DNA from: Kitasatospora acidiphila
GTDB taxonomy: Bacteria > Actinomycetota > Actinomycetes > Streptomycetales > Streptomycetaceae
Assembly (NCBI RefSeq): GCF_006636205.1
Contig: NZ_VIGB01000003.1
Coordinates: forward strand, 4,020,501 to 4,084,500
Length of the DNA: 64,000 bases
Direction: 5' to 3'
The translations under genes were made by a program, and so were the position numbers. The notes beneath the pieces were generated by a model, which was not told the DNA's origin, made no database searches, and saw nothing but the letters and a program-made list of their open reading frames with translations. Below are positions 23,547-33,378 of the stretch, piece by piece (position 1 is the first letter of the stretch; every line of letters begins with the position of its first letter).

Positions 23547-24169
23547 GTCTCCCGATCCTTGCCCAGGTAGCCGATGTGCAGGCCCGCATGCCGCGGGCTC
23601 TGACGACGGAGGAGACGACACGAGCCGGCGTGCTCCTGGTCGACGCGTCCGCACGGGTCCGAGCGCACGTCCGCCAGACGATCAGCCGGACACAGACGAC
23701 CGCCATCATCCCGCCGAATGACAACCAAATCGTTTTGCCTGAGCGCCCGGTCATCTCTGTGGACGCGGTTGCCCGCGTCAACGCTGACGGCAAGAGCTTT
23801 ATGCCGTATTCGGTGTGGACTTTCGATGGCCGCGATACGCTCATGCTCGGTCCGCCGAGTGCAATTATCAATGCGCCTCAGGTCTGGACTGACATGGACT
23901 GGTTTTGGCGAAACGTCACCTATCAGATCCAGTACACGCACGGCTACGCGACGATCCCGGATGACATTGTGGGAATCGTCGCCTCGATGGTCATGCGAGT
24001 CATCATGGCTCCGGGCTCTCCTGGAGTTCAGTCCGAGACCATCGGCGGATACTCCTACCGCATGATGGACGGATACCCGACCGCCATTGTCACGCTGTCG
24101 ACCGACGAGGCCAAATACCTGACGCGCGTTTATGGCGGCCGGCGCAATCGGACGATTGAGCTGCGATGA
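23543..24169 (+). CDS. Head-tail connector (gp6-like adaptor)
   Basis: 208 aa. The first part (LPILAQVADVQARMPRALT) resembles the N-terminal helix of HK97 gp6/SPP1 gp15-type adaptors that join portal to tail. Starts at ATG 23543, overlapping the glycosyltransferase stop. The exact subfamily is uncertain, but position supports the call. Confidence 0.75.
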   Translation: MSLPILAQVADVQARMPRALTTEETTRAGVLLVDASARVRAHVRQTISRTQTTAIIPPNDNQIVLPERPVISVDAVARVNADGKSFMPYSVWTFDGRDTLMLGPPSAIINAPQVWTDMDWFWRNVTYQIQYTHGYATIPDDIVGIVASMVMRVIMAPGSPGVQSETIGGYSYRMMDGYPTAIVTLSTDEAKYLTRVYGGRRNRTIELR

Positions 24170-24510
24170 GCCTAGATCAGATCCTCTCAATCCCCATCAC
24201 CATCCAGCGGGCCGGCTCCACGCCGGACCGCTACGGCAATGTCGGGCTGGACTGGTCGACTCCAACCAGCGTCACCGTGCTCGGTTGGCTCGACACCAAT
24301 CAGCGCAAGATGAAGGAAGACATTCGGGATCGCGACGAGCTAGAGAGCGACGGGAATGCCTTTCTTCCGGCCGGGACCGACGTCCGCGGCACAGATCGTC
24401 TCGTCATCAATGGCATCACGTATCAGGTGTACGGGATCCCTGCCCCGGTCTACCGGCCGGGCTGGGGCCTGCATCACGTCGAATGCCGAATCAAGCGGTA
24501 CGCGGGATGA
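24166..24510 (+). CDS. Head closure / head-tail joining protein
   Basis: 114 aa beta-rich protein (SIPITIQRAGSTPDRYGNVG ... TYQVYGIPAP). This is the pattern of SPP1 gp16/HK97 gp7-like stoppers that close the portal after packaging. It overlaps both neighbours by 4 bp. Confidence 0.75.
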   Translation: MSLDQILSIPITIQRAGSTPDRYGNVGLDWSTPTSVTVLGWLDTNQRKMKEDIRDRDELESDGNAFLPAGTDVRGTDRLVINGITYQVYGIPAPVYRPGWGLHHVECRIKRYAG

Positions 24511-24920
24511 GCCGATTTCAGCTTGACCGGTCTTGGGTGACTGAGGAGCTTTACCAACAGGCCGAGCTAGTCGATCTCGTCAATGATGCCGGTGAAGCCG
24601 TCAAGGGCGAAGCCGTTCGGCTCGCCGACCGAATTTCTGTCACTGGCGAGTTCCGCGATTCAATCCAGGGCGAGCTACTGCGAGCCAAGAATGGTGCCCC
24701 CTTCTACCGCGTTTGGTCTGCCGATCCTGGCGCCCTTGCGATCGAGTTTGGCACCGCGAAGGGCAACAAACCTCACCGGATTCTCGGCCAGGCAATCGGG
24801 AAGTGGACCGACGTAAACATGACTAGGCATCCGGCGGTTGACCGAAAGCGACGTCAGCGCAAGGTCGAGAAAAGCATTGATGCCTGGGTTGCTGCCGCTC
24901 TGAAGAGTAGGGGGAAGTGA
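24507..24920 (+). CDS. HK97 gp10-like neck/tail-completion protein
   Basis: 137 aa. Features of gp10 proteins include an N-terminal helix, YRVWSADPGALAIEFGTAKG in the middle and a basic C-terminal helix (VDRKRRQRKVEKSI). It acts at the head-tail interface. ATG overlaps the upstream stop. Confidence 0.75.
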   Translation: MSRFQLDRSWVTEELYQQAELVDLVNDAGEAVKGEAVRLADRISVTGEFRDSIQGELLRAKNGAPFYRVWSADPGALAIEFGTAKGNKPHRILGQAIGKWTDVNMTRHPAVDRKRRQRKVEKSIDAWVAAALKSRGK

Positions 24921-24921
24921 G

Positions 24922-25338
24922 ATGACGGAACCCGCGCTCTTGCCCGACGTTGAAGAGGTATTCACGCAATGGCTGACAGCACAGAGCGCCCTGTCTGGCG
25001 TGATCGTGTGCACCAGCCTGCCCATTACGTATGACGGAAGTCAGAGAGTTGTGCGGCTCGACCGTATCGGCGGAGCCGCTGATTACCTCATGCGCATCGA
25101 CCGGCCGCGGCTCGATGTCGACTGCTGGGGCCCCAGCAAGGCCGCGGCGTCTGACCTTACGGCGCTGGTGCGCCGGCTTCTCCTGGTCGACCTGATTCAG
25201 GGAGCAAATCTCTCCCAATGGTCGTGCTCAATCTCCGACGTTCGAGAGGACGTCGGCCCCCAGTATCTCGATGAACCCGATTACCCACCAGCCGGCCGCT
25301 ATCTGATGCAAATCACGGCCGTGGTCCATTCGGCCTAG
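24922..25338 (+). CDS. Tail terminator protein
   Basis: 138 aa; N-terminal helix with LLPDVEEVFTQWLTAQ, then beta strands including PRLDVDCWG. It occupies the expected place of tail terminators (lambda gpU type) that cap and length-set the tail tube. ATG 24922 follows GGGG. Confidence 0.75.
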   Translation: MTEPALLPDVEEVFTQWLTAQSALSGVIVCTSLPITYDGSQRVVRLDRIGGAADYLMRIDRPRLDVDCWGPSKAAASDLTALVRRLLLVDLIQGANLSQWSCSISDVREDVGPQYLDEPDYPPAGRYLMQITAVVHSA

Positions 25339-25346
25339 GAGGCTAT

Positions 25347-25922
25347 ATGGCTGTCACCGGCCAGACTACATCTCAGATTCGAGTGGCCGGCACGGGCCAC
25401 CTTTATATTGCCCCTGTCGGCACTGCTGCCCCGACTGACGTCACCACCGCATGGGGCGCCGGATGGCAGGATCTTGGTTTTACCGACGAAAGCGGCGTGG
25501 TTGTCGGCAAGAAGGATTCTTGGGATTCCATCAATCTGTGGCAAACCACTGTACCGGCTCGAATGGTCCCGAAGTCTCGCGCCTTCACGGCGAAGTTCAC
25601 GCTTGAGCAGATCAACGCCGTCACGCTGCCCCTGTGGGCCGGCGGTGGCACTGTCTCTACCAATGGTGCTAGCGGCTATCTCTACACCATTTCCGAGACC
25701 CTGACTAGCTACGAGAGGGCTCTTGGGATCGAGTGGACTGATAACAACGGCGCTATCACTACGCGCATCATCATCCCGCGAGGTCAGGTCAGTGACACCA
25801 CGGATATCACTCTGACCCGCGATAAGTCCGCGAGCCTGGGCATTACCTATGACGCCCTTGGGATTGATGGCGTGACTCCGCTGGCCTACTGGTACAGCAA
25901 TGACCCGAACCTGACCCCCTGA
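25347..25922 (+). CDS. Major tail protein
   Basis: 191 aa beta-rich tube subunit (GHLYIAPVGTAAPTDVTTAW ... GFTDESGVVVGKK). ATG 25347 is preceded by AGGAGG, suggesting high expression. Its place before the chaperone genes confirms it. No Ig-like extension. Confidence 0.85.
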   Translation: MAVTGQTTSQIRVAGTGHLYIAPVGTAAPTDVTTAWGAGWQDLGFTDESGVVVGKKDSWDSINLWQTTVPARMVPKSRAFTAKFTLEQINAVTLPLWAGGGTVSTNGASGYLYTISETLTSYERALGIEWTDNNGAITTRIIIPRGQVSDTTDITLTRDKSASLGITYDALGIDGVTPLAYWYSNDPNLTP

Positions 25923-25931
25923 TCTATGCCT

Positions 25932-25948
25932 GCAAACGCAACGCTTGA
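25932..25948 (+). promoter_or_regulatory. Operator/stoperator-like site 8 (plus orientation)
   Basis: GCAAACGCAACGCTTGA, the only copy oriented to the right, and the only one within the rightward late operon, just before the tail chaperone gene. It reads TTGACA on the plus strand but has no -10 before the start codon, so it fits a transcription road-block better than a promoter. Confidence 0.7.
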
Positions 25949-25969
25949 CATCTGACGAGAGGACTCAAC

Positions 25970-26275
25970 ATGGTTTTTGACATCAATGCTGCCCGTGCTC
26001 AGCGACTTGAGGCGCACGGTGCTTCCTTCGAATTTACGATTGATGGCGAGACTTTCGCCCTTCCGACTGAGCTTGACGTGAGCGCGCTTAGCTCGATGAA
26101 GACTCTCGACCAGTCGGATCTGAAGGGGGTTCTGGGCGTCGTCATGGGCGATGCTGCCGCGGTCGAGCGGCTTTTCACTCACAAGCTGAGCGTGCAGGAC
26201 ATTCGGGCTCTGCTTGATGCGTGGCGCGCTGAGACTGGTGCCTCAGTGGGGGAAGGCTCGCCCTCTGCGAGCTGA
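25970..26275 (+). CDS. Tail assembly chaperone G
   Basis: 101 aa acidic protein (ARAQRLEAHGASFEFTIDGE). The short form of the G/GT pair used by long-tailed phages to guide tape-measure folding and tail assembly. ATG 25970 follows GAGAGGA. Its last codons contain a G5 run where ribosomes can shift. Confidence 0.85.
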   Translation: MVFDINAARAQRLEAHGASFEFTIDGETFALPTELDVSALSSMKTLDQSDLKGVLGVVMGDAAAVERLFTHKLSVQDIRALLDAWRAETGASVGEGSPSAS

Positions 26276-26637
26276 TAGACCAGCACGCAGAGGCTCTTGA
26301 GGTCGATCTACTCCGTCACTACGGAGTAGATATCTACGCCTACCACCGCGGCGAGATTTCTACTCGCCGCATGCTCAATCTGATCCGCCGCCTTCCTGCG
26401 GATTCTGAGCTTGCCAAAGAGGCCCACGGCATCACGCCGGAAGAAGCCTCCTGGTCTCGCACCGATCACCTTCTGGCGATCGTTGCCGACCATCTTGCCG
26501 TCTCCAATTGGCTCTTTGCTTCGGCGCATTCCGAAGACGCGCCTGAGCGGCCTATTCCGATCTCTCGTCCCGGGCCTGAACCCGAACCAGTTGCCGCTTC
26601 GTCGACCGCCGATCAGGCGGCCTTTTTTGCATCGTGA
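25970..26637 (+). CDS. Tail assembly chaperone GT (product of -1 frameshift)
   Basis: The -1 frame is open from the G run to 26637 and gives sensible sequence right after the shift (LALCELIDQHAEALEVDLLR). The slip probably occurs at GTG-GGG-GAA (26246-26254; GGG can re-pair one base back). The long product is about 222 aa. The frame has no good start of its own, so a shift is the natural reading. The slip sequence is not the classic GGGAAAG. Confidence 0.75.
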
Positions 26638-26646
26638 GGTGATTCC

Positions 26647-29600
26647 ATGGCTGGCGGTACGACTGCCAGATCAGCTGGCGTTGCCTACATCGATCTGGCG
26701 GTTGGCGATGCTCAGGCACTGATTGACGGCATCACTCGGATTGTCCGTCAGGCCGCTTCCACGGCTCAGGAAGAGCTGAGCCGTGGCTTTGATGTCTCCG
26801 GCAACGTCGGCTCCTTTCAGGCCCTGGTCGACGCTGCCGCTACGGCGTCTGCTGACGCCGCACAGAGCATCACTGGTGCGCTTACGGGGGCCGCTCAGGA
26901 GTCGTCGACCAGTATTGGCGACAGCATCACCAATGCCGTCTCTGAGGCTGCTACAGCAGCCAGTGAATCTCTCGTTAGCACTCTGGGAGATGCCGGCCGA
27001 CAGGCCGGGGAACAGATGGCGTTGAATTTTGAGGAAGCCACCCAAAATTTTCAACTCACCTTCTTCGATGAAGAGGACATTGCACGGGCGACAGAACAGG
27101 CGCGGCTAGCCGCCGAACGCGCGGCGGATGAGTTCGCCCGCGTGCTGAGCATGCAGATGTCTCATGACTTCGATGCCTCGAACGCCTCTCTCGGAAGTGT
27201 TTTCTCCAGTTTCCAGCTTCAAGGTCTTACCAATGACGTTCGTGGCTTCACTGACGCCTTGACCGGTGGCCTTCGCTTCGCGGCCACTGGGATATCTCAG
27301 CTCCGCGAAGATCTCGGGTCCTCAATTACTGGCGGCCTAGAGTCCGCTCGATCGACCATGCTCGCGCCTCTTAGGACGCTGACCAGCACGATTGATGGCG
27401 CACTAAAGTTCGCTGGTCTGAGCGGTGGCGAAGCCGGCGGCAAGGCCATGTCCGAGGCCTTCAGCGAGTTCGGAAAGGGAATCACCTATTCCGTCGGCTC
27501 CTGGGGAATCGGCTTCGCGATCGGCAACTCGATCTCTACGGGGATCTCCTCCGCACTGAGCGCGGCCAAGTCCGCAATCTTCGATTTCAACTCTCAGCTT
27601 CAGTCGGCCCAGATTTCTTTCGGCACTCTGCTGGGATCTGATTCCGCTGGTTCGGCCATGCTGAACCAGATCAAGCAATTCGCCCTGTCGACGCCATATC
27701 AGTTTGGCGATCTGATCGACGCCTCTCAGAAGCTTCTCGCCCTTGGCATCTCCGCCAACAACATCATTCCTGATCTGCGTGGTCTGGGTGACGCAACTTC
27801 TGCTCTCGGCGGCGACTCCGCAAAGCTCAACGGAGTCGTGCAGATTTTCGGCGAGATGCAATCCAAGGGCCAGATCATGGAAGCCAATATCCGAGAACTT
27901 CAGATTCGCGGTATCCCGGCTCTCCAGATCCTCGCCAATGAGTACGGCGTCTCGACCACCGAATTTCAGAAGATGGTCAAGTCCGGCAAGGTCATGGCGG
28001 ATGACGCGCTTCCCCGGCTGATTGACGGCCTTGAGAAGGGCACGAAGTCGACTCAGGCCATGGGCGGCGAGATGGCGAAGCAGTCACTCACCTTCAAGGG
28101 CTCGATGAGCAACCTGAAAGACGGCTTGACTCAATTCGCAGCCGGCGCCGGGAAGCCCGTCTTCGACCTTGTCAACAGCTTGACTGCGAAGCTTGCGAAT
28201 TTTGCCTCTGGCCCAAAGATGCAGAGCTTGGTTGCTCCAATATCGAAGGATATCGCTGCCGGCCTCAAAGACTTTGTGGGCTGGCTAGACAAGCTTGGCG
28301 GGTACCTGATGCGAGCGGCACCGCTCGTTAAGGACCTGGTACACAACTTGGTCGAATTCTCGATCCTAAAGCAGGTCTTTCAGGCCGTTGGCCCTGTTCT
28401 CCTTGCGGTCGCTCAAGCCATCGGCGCCATCGGCGCCAACAAGACGGCAGCGGAAGTTATTGCCGACTTGATCGAGGGCTTCATCTTTCTGAAGGGTGCT
28501 CAGGAAGCTTGGAACGCGGTCATGGCAATCACGGATGCCCTGATGGAGATGAACCCTCTCGGGCTCCTTGTTCTGGGAGTCTCCGCGCTTGTCATCGGCC
28601 TCACCGCGCTCTATCAGCATTCGAAAACCTTCCGGGACATCCTCGCCGATATCGGCGGCGTTGCAGGGGTTGTCTGGTCGGCCCTGGTTACCGGGTTCGA
28701 CTTCGTCAAGGGCGTCGTTGCGGATGCCTTCGGATTCGTAGAGCGCATTTTTAAGAGCATCTTCGATAGTGGTCCAGCCCGCGGTTTCTTCTCTTGGCTC
28801 TCGGCTCAGTTCAGCTTCCTCCGAATGGTTGTGGTTGCCGAGATTGGCCTTGTAGGCGCCATCTTCGCGTGGCTCTACGGGAACGTCTTTGCCCCGATAG
28901 GTTCGGCGATCGTTGCAGCGATTCAAGGAGTCGGAGCTGTTTTTGTCTGGCTCTGGAAGAACATCCTCTCGCCGGTCGTTGATGGAATCTGGTTTACCCT
29001 ACGGCTCTTGTTCGTGATCGTCACGACGCTGATCGTGACACCATTCCTCATTGCTTACCACCTGCTAGAACCCCTCTTGAAGGCGCTGTGGCACTCTTTT
29101 TCGTTTGCCTTTGGCGAAATCGGAAAGCTTGCCGTCTGGCTCTGGAAAAACGCGCTTAAGCCGGCATTCGACTGGATTGGCGGGCTATTCAGCGGTCAGC
29201 TCTCAGCGGCCATTGTGAGGTTCTGGCGCTCGGATGTCGAGCCCGCGTTCCGCGGTATAGGCGAGGCCGGAACTTGGCTGTGGAAAAACGTTTTTGTCCC
29301 TGTGGGTCACGGCATCTCCGATGTCTTGTCGTGGATCGGAGATGGAGCCGTCTGGCTCTGGAAGAACGTGCTTTTCCCGGCCTATGTCGGTATAGCGGTC
29401 ATGATCGGCGCTCTAGGCGCCGTCTTCGCGTGGCTCTGGCAAAATGCGATCGGACCGGCCCTCAGCGACATTGCTGACGGGGCTACATGGCTCTGGAAGA
29501 ACGCACTAGAGCCCGCTTTTCACGGGATAGCTGATAGCGCTCAGTGGCTCTACATCAACGTCCTGAAGCCTGTTTTCGACGGGATCGGAACGGCGGCAAA

Positions 29601-31053
29601 GTGGGTCTACGACAATGCCCTCCACCCCGTCTTCGACGACTTCGTCCGCGGGTTGCAAACTGTCGGAGACTGGGCCAAGAAACTCTATGACGACGACATC
29701 AAGCCTGTCTTCGACAAGATCGGCTCCGTAATATCGGGAACGCTGAAAGACGTCAAGACCGGATTCGATACTGCGGTCTCCGGAATTAACGCAGCCTGGT
29801 CCGGACTGGTTGACGACCTAAAGGGCCCTGTCTCATTCCTGGTCAATACTGTTTATACCAACGGCATTGAAGAGGTGTGGAATTACGTAGCCGACAAGGT
29901 CGGCATCCCCAAACTGCCGGACGCTCCTCACTTTGCGACTGGCGGCGTGGTCGACGGACCGCAGTCCGCCGGCGACTGGATTCCGATCTATGCCACGGCC
30001 GGCGAAGGCATCCTGACCACTGGCGAGATGGACGCCCTCGGCGGTCCATCCGGATTCCGTGCACTCCGAGCGATGCTCGGTGGTCGCAAGGAGTCCTCCG
30101 GAGATGGTCACTTCAATGACGGTGGCATCGTCGGAACCCTCTGGGGCGGCATCAAGTCGGTTGTCAGCGCTGCGGGTTCAGGGCTCGGCTCACTTGAGAG
30201 CTTTGCAGATCGGATCGTCACAGGCGCTCTGCAGAGCGTTGCGAAGGACATGCTGAAGCCGGTTCTGGGCGAGCTGGGCGACATGATGCCCGGTCCCTCG
30301 ACCATGCTGAAGAGCTTGGTCACCGGGATTCCAAGTGCCTTGATAGACAAGCTCATCGGATGGTTTGGGCAGAAGGATAAGACTGATCAGGCGCAAGCCT
30401 CTGCCGGCATCCCGACTCAGGTTGCGAGTTGGATCGATGAGGCAGAACGGTATGCCAATGTCGGATCCGACTGGACTCCTGGCCTTGGCACGATAATCCA
30501 CTATGAGTCTGGCGGAGATCCCAATATCGTTCAGCAGATTCAGGACGTTAACTCCGCATCGCACGACCCGGCGCGCGGGCTCATGCAGACGATCATGGCA
30601 ACTTTTGAGGCCTATCGGCTGCCGTCCTTGCCGGACAACGTATTCGATCCGGTGGCCAACATCGTGGCTGGCATCAGGTACATCCTGGCCCGCTACGGTT
30701 CCATCCGGAACGTGCCGGGCCTCAAGTCGCTTGCCGCTGGCGGACCCTACGTTGGATATGCCACCGGGACGAACTCGGCTCCGCCCGGTTGGGCATGGGT
30801 CGGGGAGCAAGGGCCGGAGCTACTGCGGTTCTCTGGTGGAGAGGCTGTCATCCCTGCCTCACGGAGCCTCGATCTGGCTAAGCGGTGGTCTGCTCCGCAG
30901 TACTCGGCGCCGGCTTCCGGCGCTGTCGCTTCGGCTCCGCCGATCGTCAACGTGTTCATTGATGGCGAGAAATTCGACGGCCGAATTCGGGTCCAGATCG
31001 AGGACAACAACAACCGTTTGGCTCAGATCCTGAATGGGGGTGTCATCGCGTGA
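26647..31053 (+). CDS. Tape measure protein with lytic transglycosylase domain
   Basis: 1468 aa. It sets tail length, and its domains reach the cell wall on infection. Alanine-rich helical N half; around residues 718-1018 about eleven repeats of WLW-x-N-xxx-P-xxxx-I; then an SLT/lysozyme-like domain (about 1258-1370) with the catalytic Glu in IIHYESGGDPN and ARGLMQTIMATF. ATG 26647 follows GTGAGG. Confidence 0.93.
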   Translation: MAGGTTARSAGVAYIDLAVGDAQALIDGITRIVRQAASTAQEELSRGFDVSGNVGSFQALVDAAATASADAAQSITGALTGAAQESSTSIGDSITNAVSEAATAASESLVSTLGDAGRQAGEQMALNFEEATQNFQLTFFDEEDIARATEQARLAAERAADEFARVLSMQMSHDFDASNASLGSVFSSFQLQGLTNDVRGFTDALTGGLRFAATGISQLREDLGSSITGGLESARSTMLAPLRTLTSTIDGALKFAGLSGGEAGGKAMSEAFSEFGKGITYSVGSWGIGFAIGNSISTGISSALSAAKSAIFDFNSQLQSAQISFGTLLGSDSAGSAMLNQIKQFALSTPYQFGDLIDASQKLLALGISANNIIPDLRGLGDATSALGGDSAKLNGVVQIFGEMQSKGQIMEANIRELQIRGIPALQILANEYGVSTTEFQKMVKSGKVMADDALPRLIDGLEKGTKSTQAMGGEMAKQSLTFKGSMSNLKDGLTQFAAGAGKPVFDLVNSLTAKLANFASGPKMQSLVAPISKDIAAGLKDFVGWLDKLGGYLMRAAPLVKDLVHNLVEFSILKQVFQAVGPVLLAVAQAIGAIGANKTAAEVIADLIEGFIFLKGAQEAWNAVMAITDALMEMNPLGLLVLGVSALVIGLTALYQHSKTFRDILADIGGVAGVVWSALVTGFDFVKGVVADAFGFVERIFKSIFDSGPARGFFSWLSAQFSFLRMVVVAEIGLVGAIFAWLYGNVFAPIGSAIVAAIQGVGAVFVWLWKNILSPVVDGIWFTLRLLFVIVTTLIVTPFLIAYHLLEPLLKALWHSFSFAFGEIGKLAVWLWKNALKPAFDWIGGLFSGQLSAAIVRFWRSDVEPAFRGIGEAGTWLWKNVFVPVGHGISDVLSWIGDGAVWLWKNVLFPAYVGIAVMIGALGAVFAWLWQNAIGPALSDIADGATWLWKNALEPAFHGIADSAQWLYINVLKPVFDGIGTAAKWVYDNALHPVFDDFVRGLQTVGDWAKKLYDDDIKPVFDKIGSVISGTLKDVKTGFDTAVSGINAAWSGLVDDLKGPVSFLVNTVYTNGIEEVWNYVADKVGIPKLPDAPHFATGGVVDGPQSAGDWIPIYATAGEGILTTGEMDALGGPSGFRALRAMLGGRKESSGDGHFNDGGIVGTLWGGIKSVVSAAGSGLGSLESFADRIVTGALQSVAKDMLKPVLGELGDMMPGPSTMLKSLVTGIPSALIDKLIGWFGQKDKTDQAQASAGIPTQVASWIDEAERYANVGSDWTPGLGTIIHYESGGDPNIVQQIQDVNSASHDPARGLMQTIMATFEAYRLPSLPDNVFDPVANIVAGIRYILARYGSIRNVPGLKSLAAGGPYVGYATGTNSAPPGWAWVGEQGPELLRFSGGEAVIPASRSLDLAKRWSAPQYSAPASGAVASAPPIVNVFIDGEKFDGRIRVQIEDNNNRLAQILNGGVIA

Positions 31054-31868
31054 CGCTAGTCATTACTGGCATTCCTGTTCAGGCTCTGGCCTACATCTCT
31101 CTGAACGTTACTGGGCTTACAGGATATGACACTGTAGCCGTTCAGCGCACCAACGCTGATGGCTCTCAGGTCATCGTCCGATCCTGCAACTACATCAGTA
31201 CTGGTGGCGCGGATTCTTGGGCTGGATTCGACCTCGAAGCCAGCCTAGGGGTCGTCGTGAGCTATACCGTCATCGCACAGACTCACAATGGCGATGGATC
31301 GATCACAACGGCCACCGCCTCAAGCGGTGGCCTGATTATTCCGACGCAAAACGGTGTTGGCTGGCTGAAGAACTTGTCTCAGGCTGCCCTGAACACTCAG
31401 ATCAGCCTGCAAGCACTTTCCGACGTCAAGACGGATCCGCGGATTCAGGTCTATCCGGTCATCGGTCGGAAAAATCCCGTAGTCGTCTCTGATGTTCGTG
31501 GAGGCCGGACGGGAACTGTCAGCCTGATGACGACGGGATCGACGGACTATCAAGCTGTCTCAACGCTGCTGGCGTCCGGATCGACGCTATTCCTTCAGGC
31601 AACACCAGCAGACGGATTCAGCGACATGTATTTCGTGGCCGGCTCCGTGACGGAGCATAGGCCGGCAGCGCAATCGACGGACTACACGAGGATCTTCAAT
31701 ATCGACTTTACTGAGGTCGACTCGCCTTCTGGCTCGCTTACCTCGATCCCTGGCAACTCTTACGCCGCGGTCGTTTCGTTCGGCACCTACCAAGCGCTTT
31801 TGAACGACCGGACAACGTATCTGGGCGTCCTTAATACGCCGTGGGGCCTCGGACCCGGAGGCAACTGA
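31050..31868 (+). CDS. Minor tail protein (distal-tail type)
   Basis: 272 aa, beta-rich throughout. It follows the tape measure and overlaps it by 4 bp (GTGA), the place of the distal tail protein that ends the tube. No motif beyond position and strand-rich sequence. It overlaps the next gene by one base (TGATG). Confidence 0.75.
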   Translation: MTLVITGIPVQALAYISLNVTGLTGYDTVAVQRTNADGSQVIVRSCNYISTGGADSWAGFDLEASLGVVVSYTVIAQTHNGDGSITTATASSGGLIIPTQNGVGWLKNLSQAALNTQISLQALSDVKTDPRIQVYPVIGRKNPVVVSDVRGGRTGTVSLMTTGSTDYQAVSTLLASGSTLFLQATPADGFSDMYFVAGSVTEHRPAAQSTDYTRIFNIDFTEVDSPSGSLTSIPGNSYAAVVSFGTYQALLNDRTTYLGVLNTPWGLGPGGN

Positions 31869-33067
31869 TGCAGCCGGTCTCAAGTCGATTCCTCACGGCC
31901 CTTCGAGGTCCGTATGTCAGGATCGTGACGGCAGATCTCTACTACAGTCAGGCGCTAGTTCTCTCGGGCCTTCCCATCGTGGATGGATCCATCACGGTGG
32001 ATAGGACAAGCAAGACTCGGAGATCTGGCACGGTGACAATTGGAGATCCGAAGTTCTTTCCAACCTTCGCCAATTCGCCTCTCGCGCCGTATGGCGCGGA
32101 GTTGAATATCAAATGGGGCATCGCCTATCCGGACGGAACGACCGAGAGTGTCAGCCTTGGCTGGTTCCGCATCGAGGATGTAGACCAGGAGACTGCCCCC
32201 GGGCAGTCCAATGGCGGGCTGCCCATCGTTCAGTTTTTTGACCGGTCTCAGGCCGTCGACGTCGCTTCCTTTCTGGATCCAATCGACCGTGGCGGATGGG
32301 CCGTCAAGAGTCTCATCACGAATCTGATTCAGAACGTCGTTCCGTATGCCGGAGTCAGCATTTCTTCAGGTCTGGCCGATGGAACTGTCCCCGGTGGAGT
32401 CACCTTTGATGGGTCCCGTTGGGATGCCGTCACGGCATGCGCCGGATACCTCTTGGCGGACGCCTATTTTGACGTCTCGGGCAATTTGGCCGTGGTGCCT
32501 GTTCCGAGTCTCTCTCAGTCAACTCCGGCCAGTGCTGCGGTATGGACGATGGATGCAAGTACGCCAGCAGCAATAGCTGCTGGCGCGAGTCCCACCGGCG
32601 TCCTGGTCAGCGCCAAGCGGACTGTTTCCCGCGCCGGCGTATACAACGCCGTTTCCGCCTACGGCGCGACGACAGGAAGCGCTGCACCGCCTACCGGTTA
32701 TGCCGCGGACACGGATCCTCGAAGCCCCACTTACTTCGGACCTTCGCCGAACTATGGCAATCCGTCGACCAGTTCCGCATTCGGCGCTCAGCTCTACCGA
32801 TATCAGAACAACCTACTGACTACATCGGCCCAGTGTCAGGCCGCAGCTCAAACCCAACTACAGAACTTCCTTGGCCTGGCTCGGTCCTTGTCCTTCACGG
32901 TGTGCCCCAATCCGGCTCTTGAGGCCGGAGACATCATCAAGGTGATCTATCCGGATGGGAGGACGGAGCTTCACTTGCTGGACTCGTTCACAATTCCTCT
33001 CGGGCCATCGGCCCAGTTCAGTGGCTCGACTCGAACTCTCACCTATCAACTGAGCGGAGGGACGTAA
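31868..33067 (+). CDS. Minor tail protein (DUF5047-like)
   Basis: 399 aa. The pattern SGLPIVDGSITVDRTSKTRRSGTV, IGDP, and a mid part LITNLIQNVVPYAGV is that of DUF5047-type tail-tip proteins of actinophages. It is likely a baseplate hub. ATG 31868, overlapping the upstream stop by one base. Confidence 0.75.
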   Translation: MQPVSSRFLTALRGPYVRIVTADLYYSQALVLSGLPIVDGSITVDRTSKTRRSGTVTIGDPKFFPTFANSPLAPYGAELNIKWGIAYPDGTTESVSLGWFRIEDVDQETAPGQSNGGLPIVQFFDRSQAVDVASFLDPIDRGGWAVKSLITNLIQNVVPYAGVSISSGLADGTVPGGVTFDGSRWDAVTACAGYLLADAYFDVSGNLAVVPVPSLSQSTPASAAVWTMDASTPAAIAAGASPTGVLVSAKRTVSRAGVYNAVSAYGATTGSAAPPTGYAADTDPRSPTYFGPSPNYGNPSTSSAFGAQLYRYQNNLLTTSAQCQAAAQTQLQNFLGLARSLSFTVCPNPALEAGDIIKVIYPDGRTELHLLDSFTIPLGPSAQFSGSTRTLTYQLSGGT

Positions 33068-33378
33068 TGGCACCCTCCAGGAGCGTTCAGAGGCTTGCCA
33101 AAGCAATTGCCCGCAGTCCTCGAAATAGTCCTGTAGCAGCCGGCGTAGACGGCTCCATGAGGTTCTATAGTGCCACCTTTCAGGGCACGGAGACTGTTGA
33201 CAGTAACTTGTCTCGGATCACCATCGGAGGCAACAGCTTCCGCTATGTTCCGCGCCTATCGGGCGCATGGTCTTCTCCGCCGAATCCTGGCACGACTCTT
33301 CTCGTCGGCTCCCTGAGGGGGAGCCTCATCATCCTTGGCGCCCAGGCGGGCGATACGAGTAAGGCGACATATCCGTGA
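33067..33378 (+). CDS. Minor tail-associated protein
   Basis: 103 aa, a basic helix (SVQRLAKAIARSPRNSP) followed by beta strands (SGAWSSPPNPGTTLLVGSLR). The ATG overlaps the preceding stop by one base (TAATG). Tail-tip position; no family recognised. Confidence 0.65.
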   Translation: MAPSRSVQRLAKAIARSPRNSPVAAGVDGSMRFYSATFQGTETVDSNLSRITIGGNSFRYVPRLSGAWSSPPNPGTTLLVGSLRGSLIILGAQAGDTSKATYP

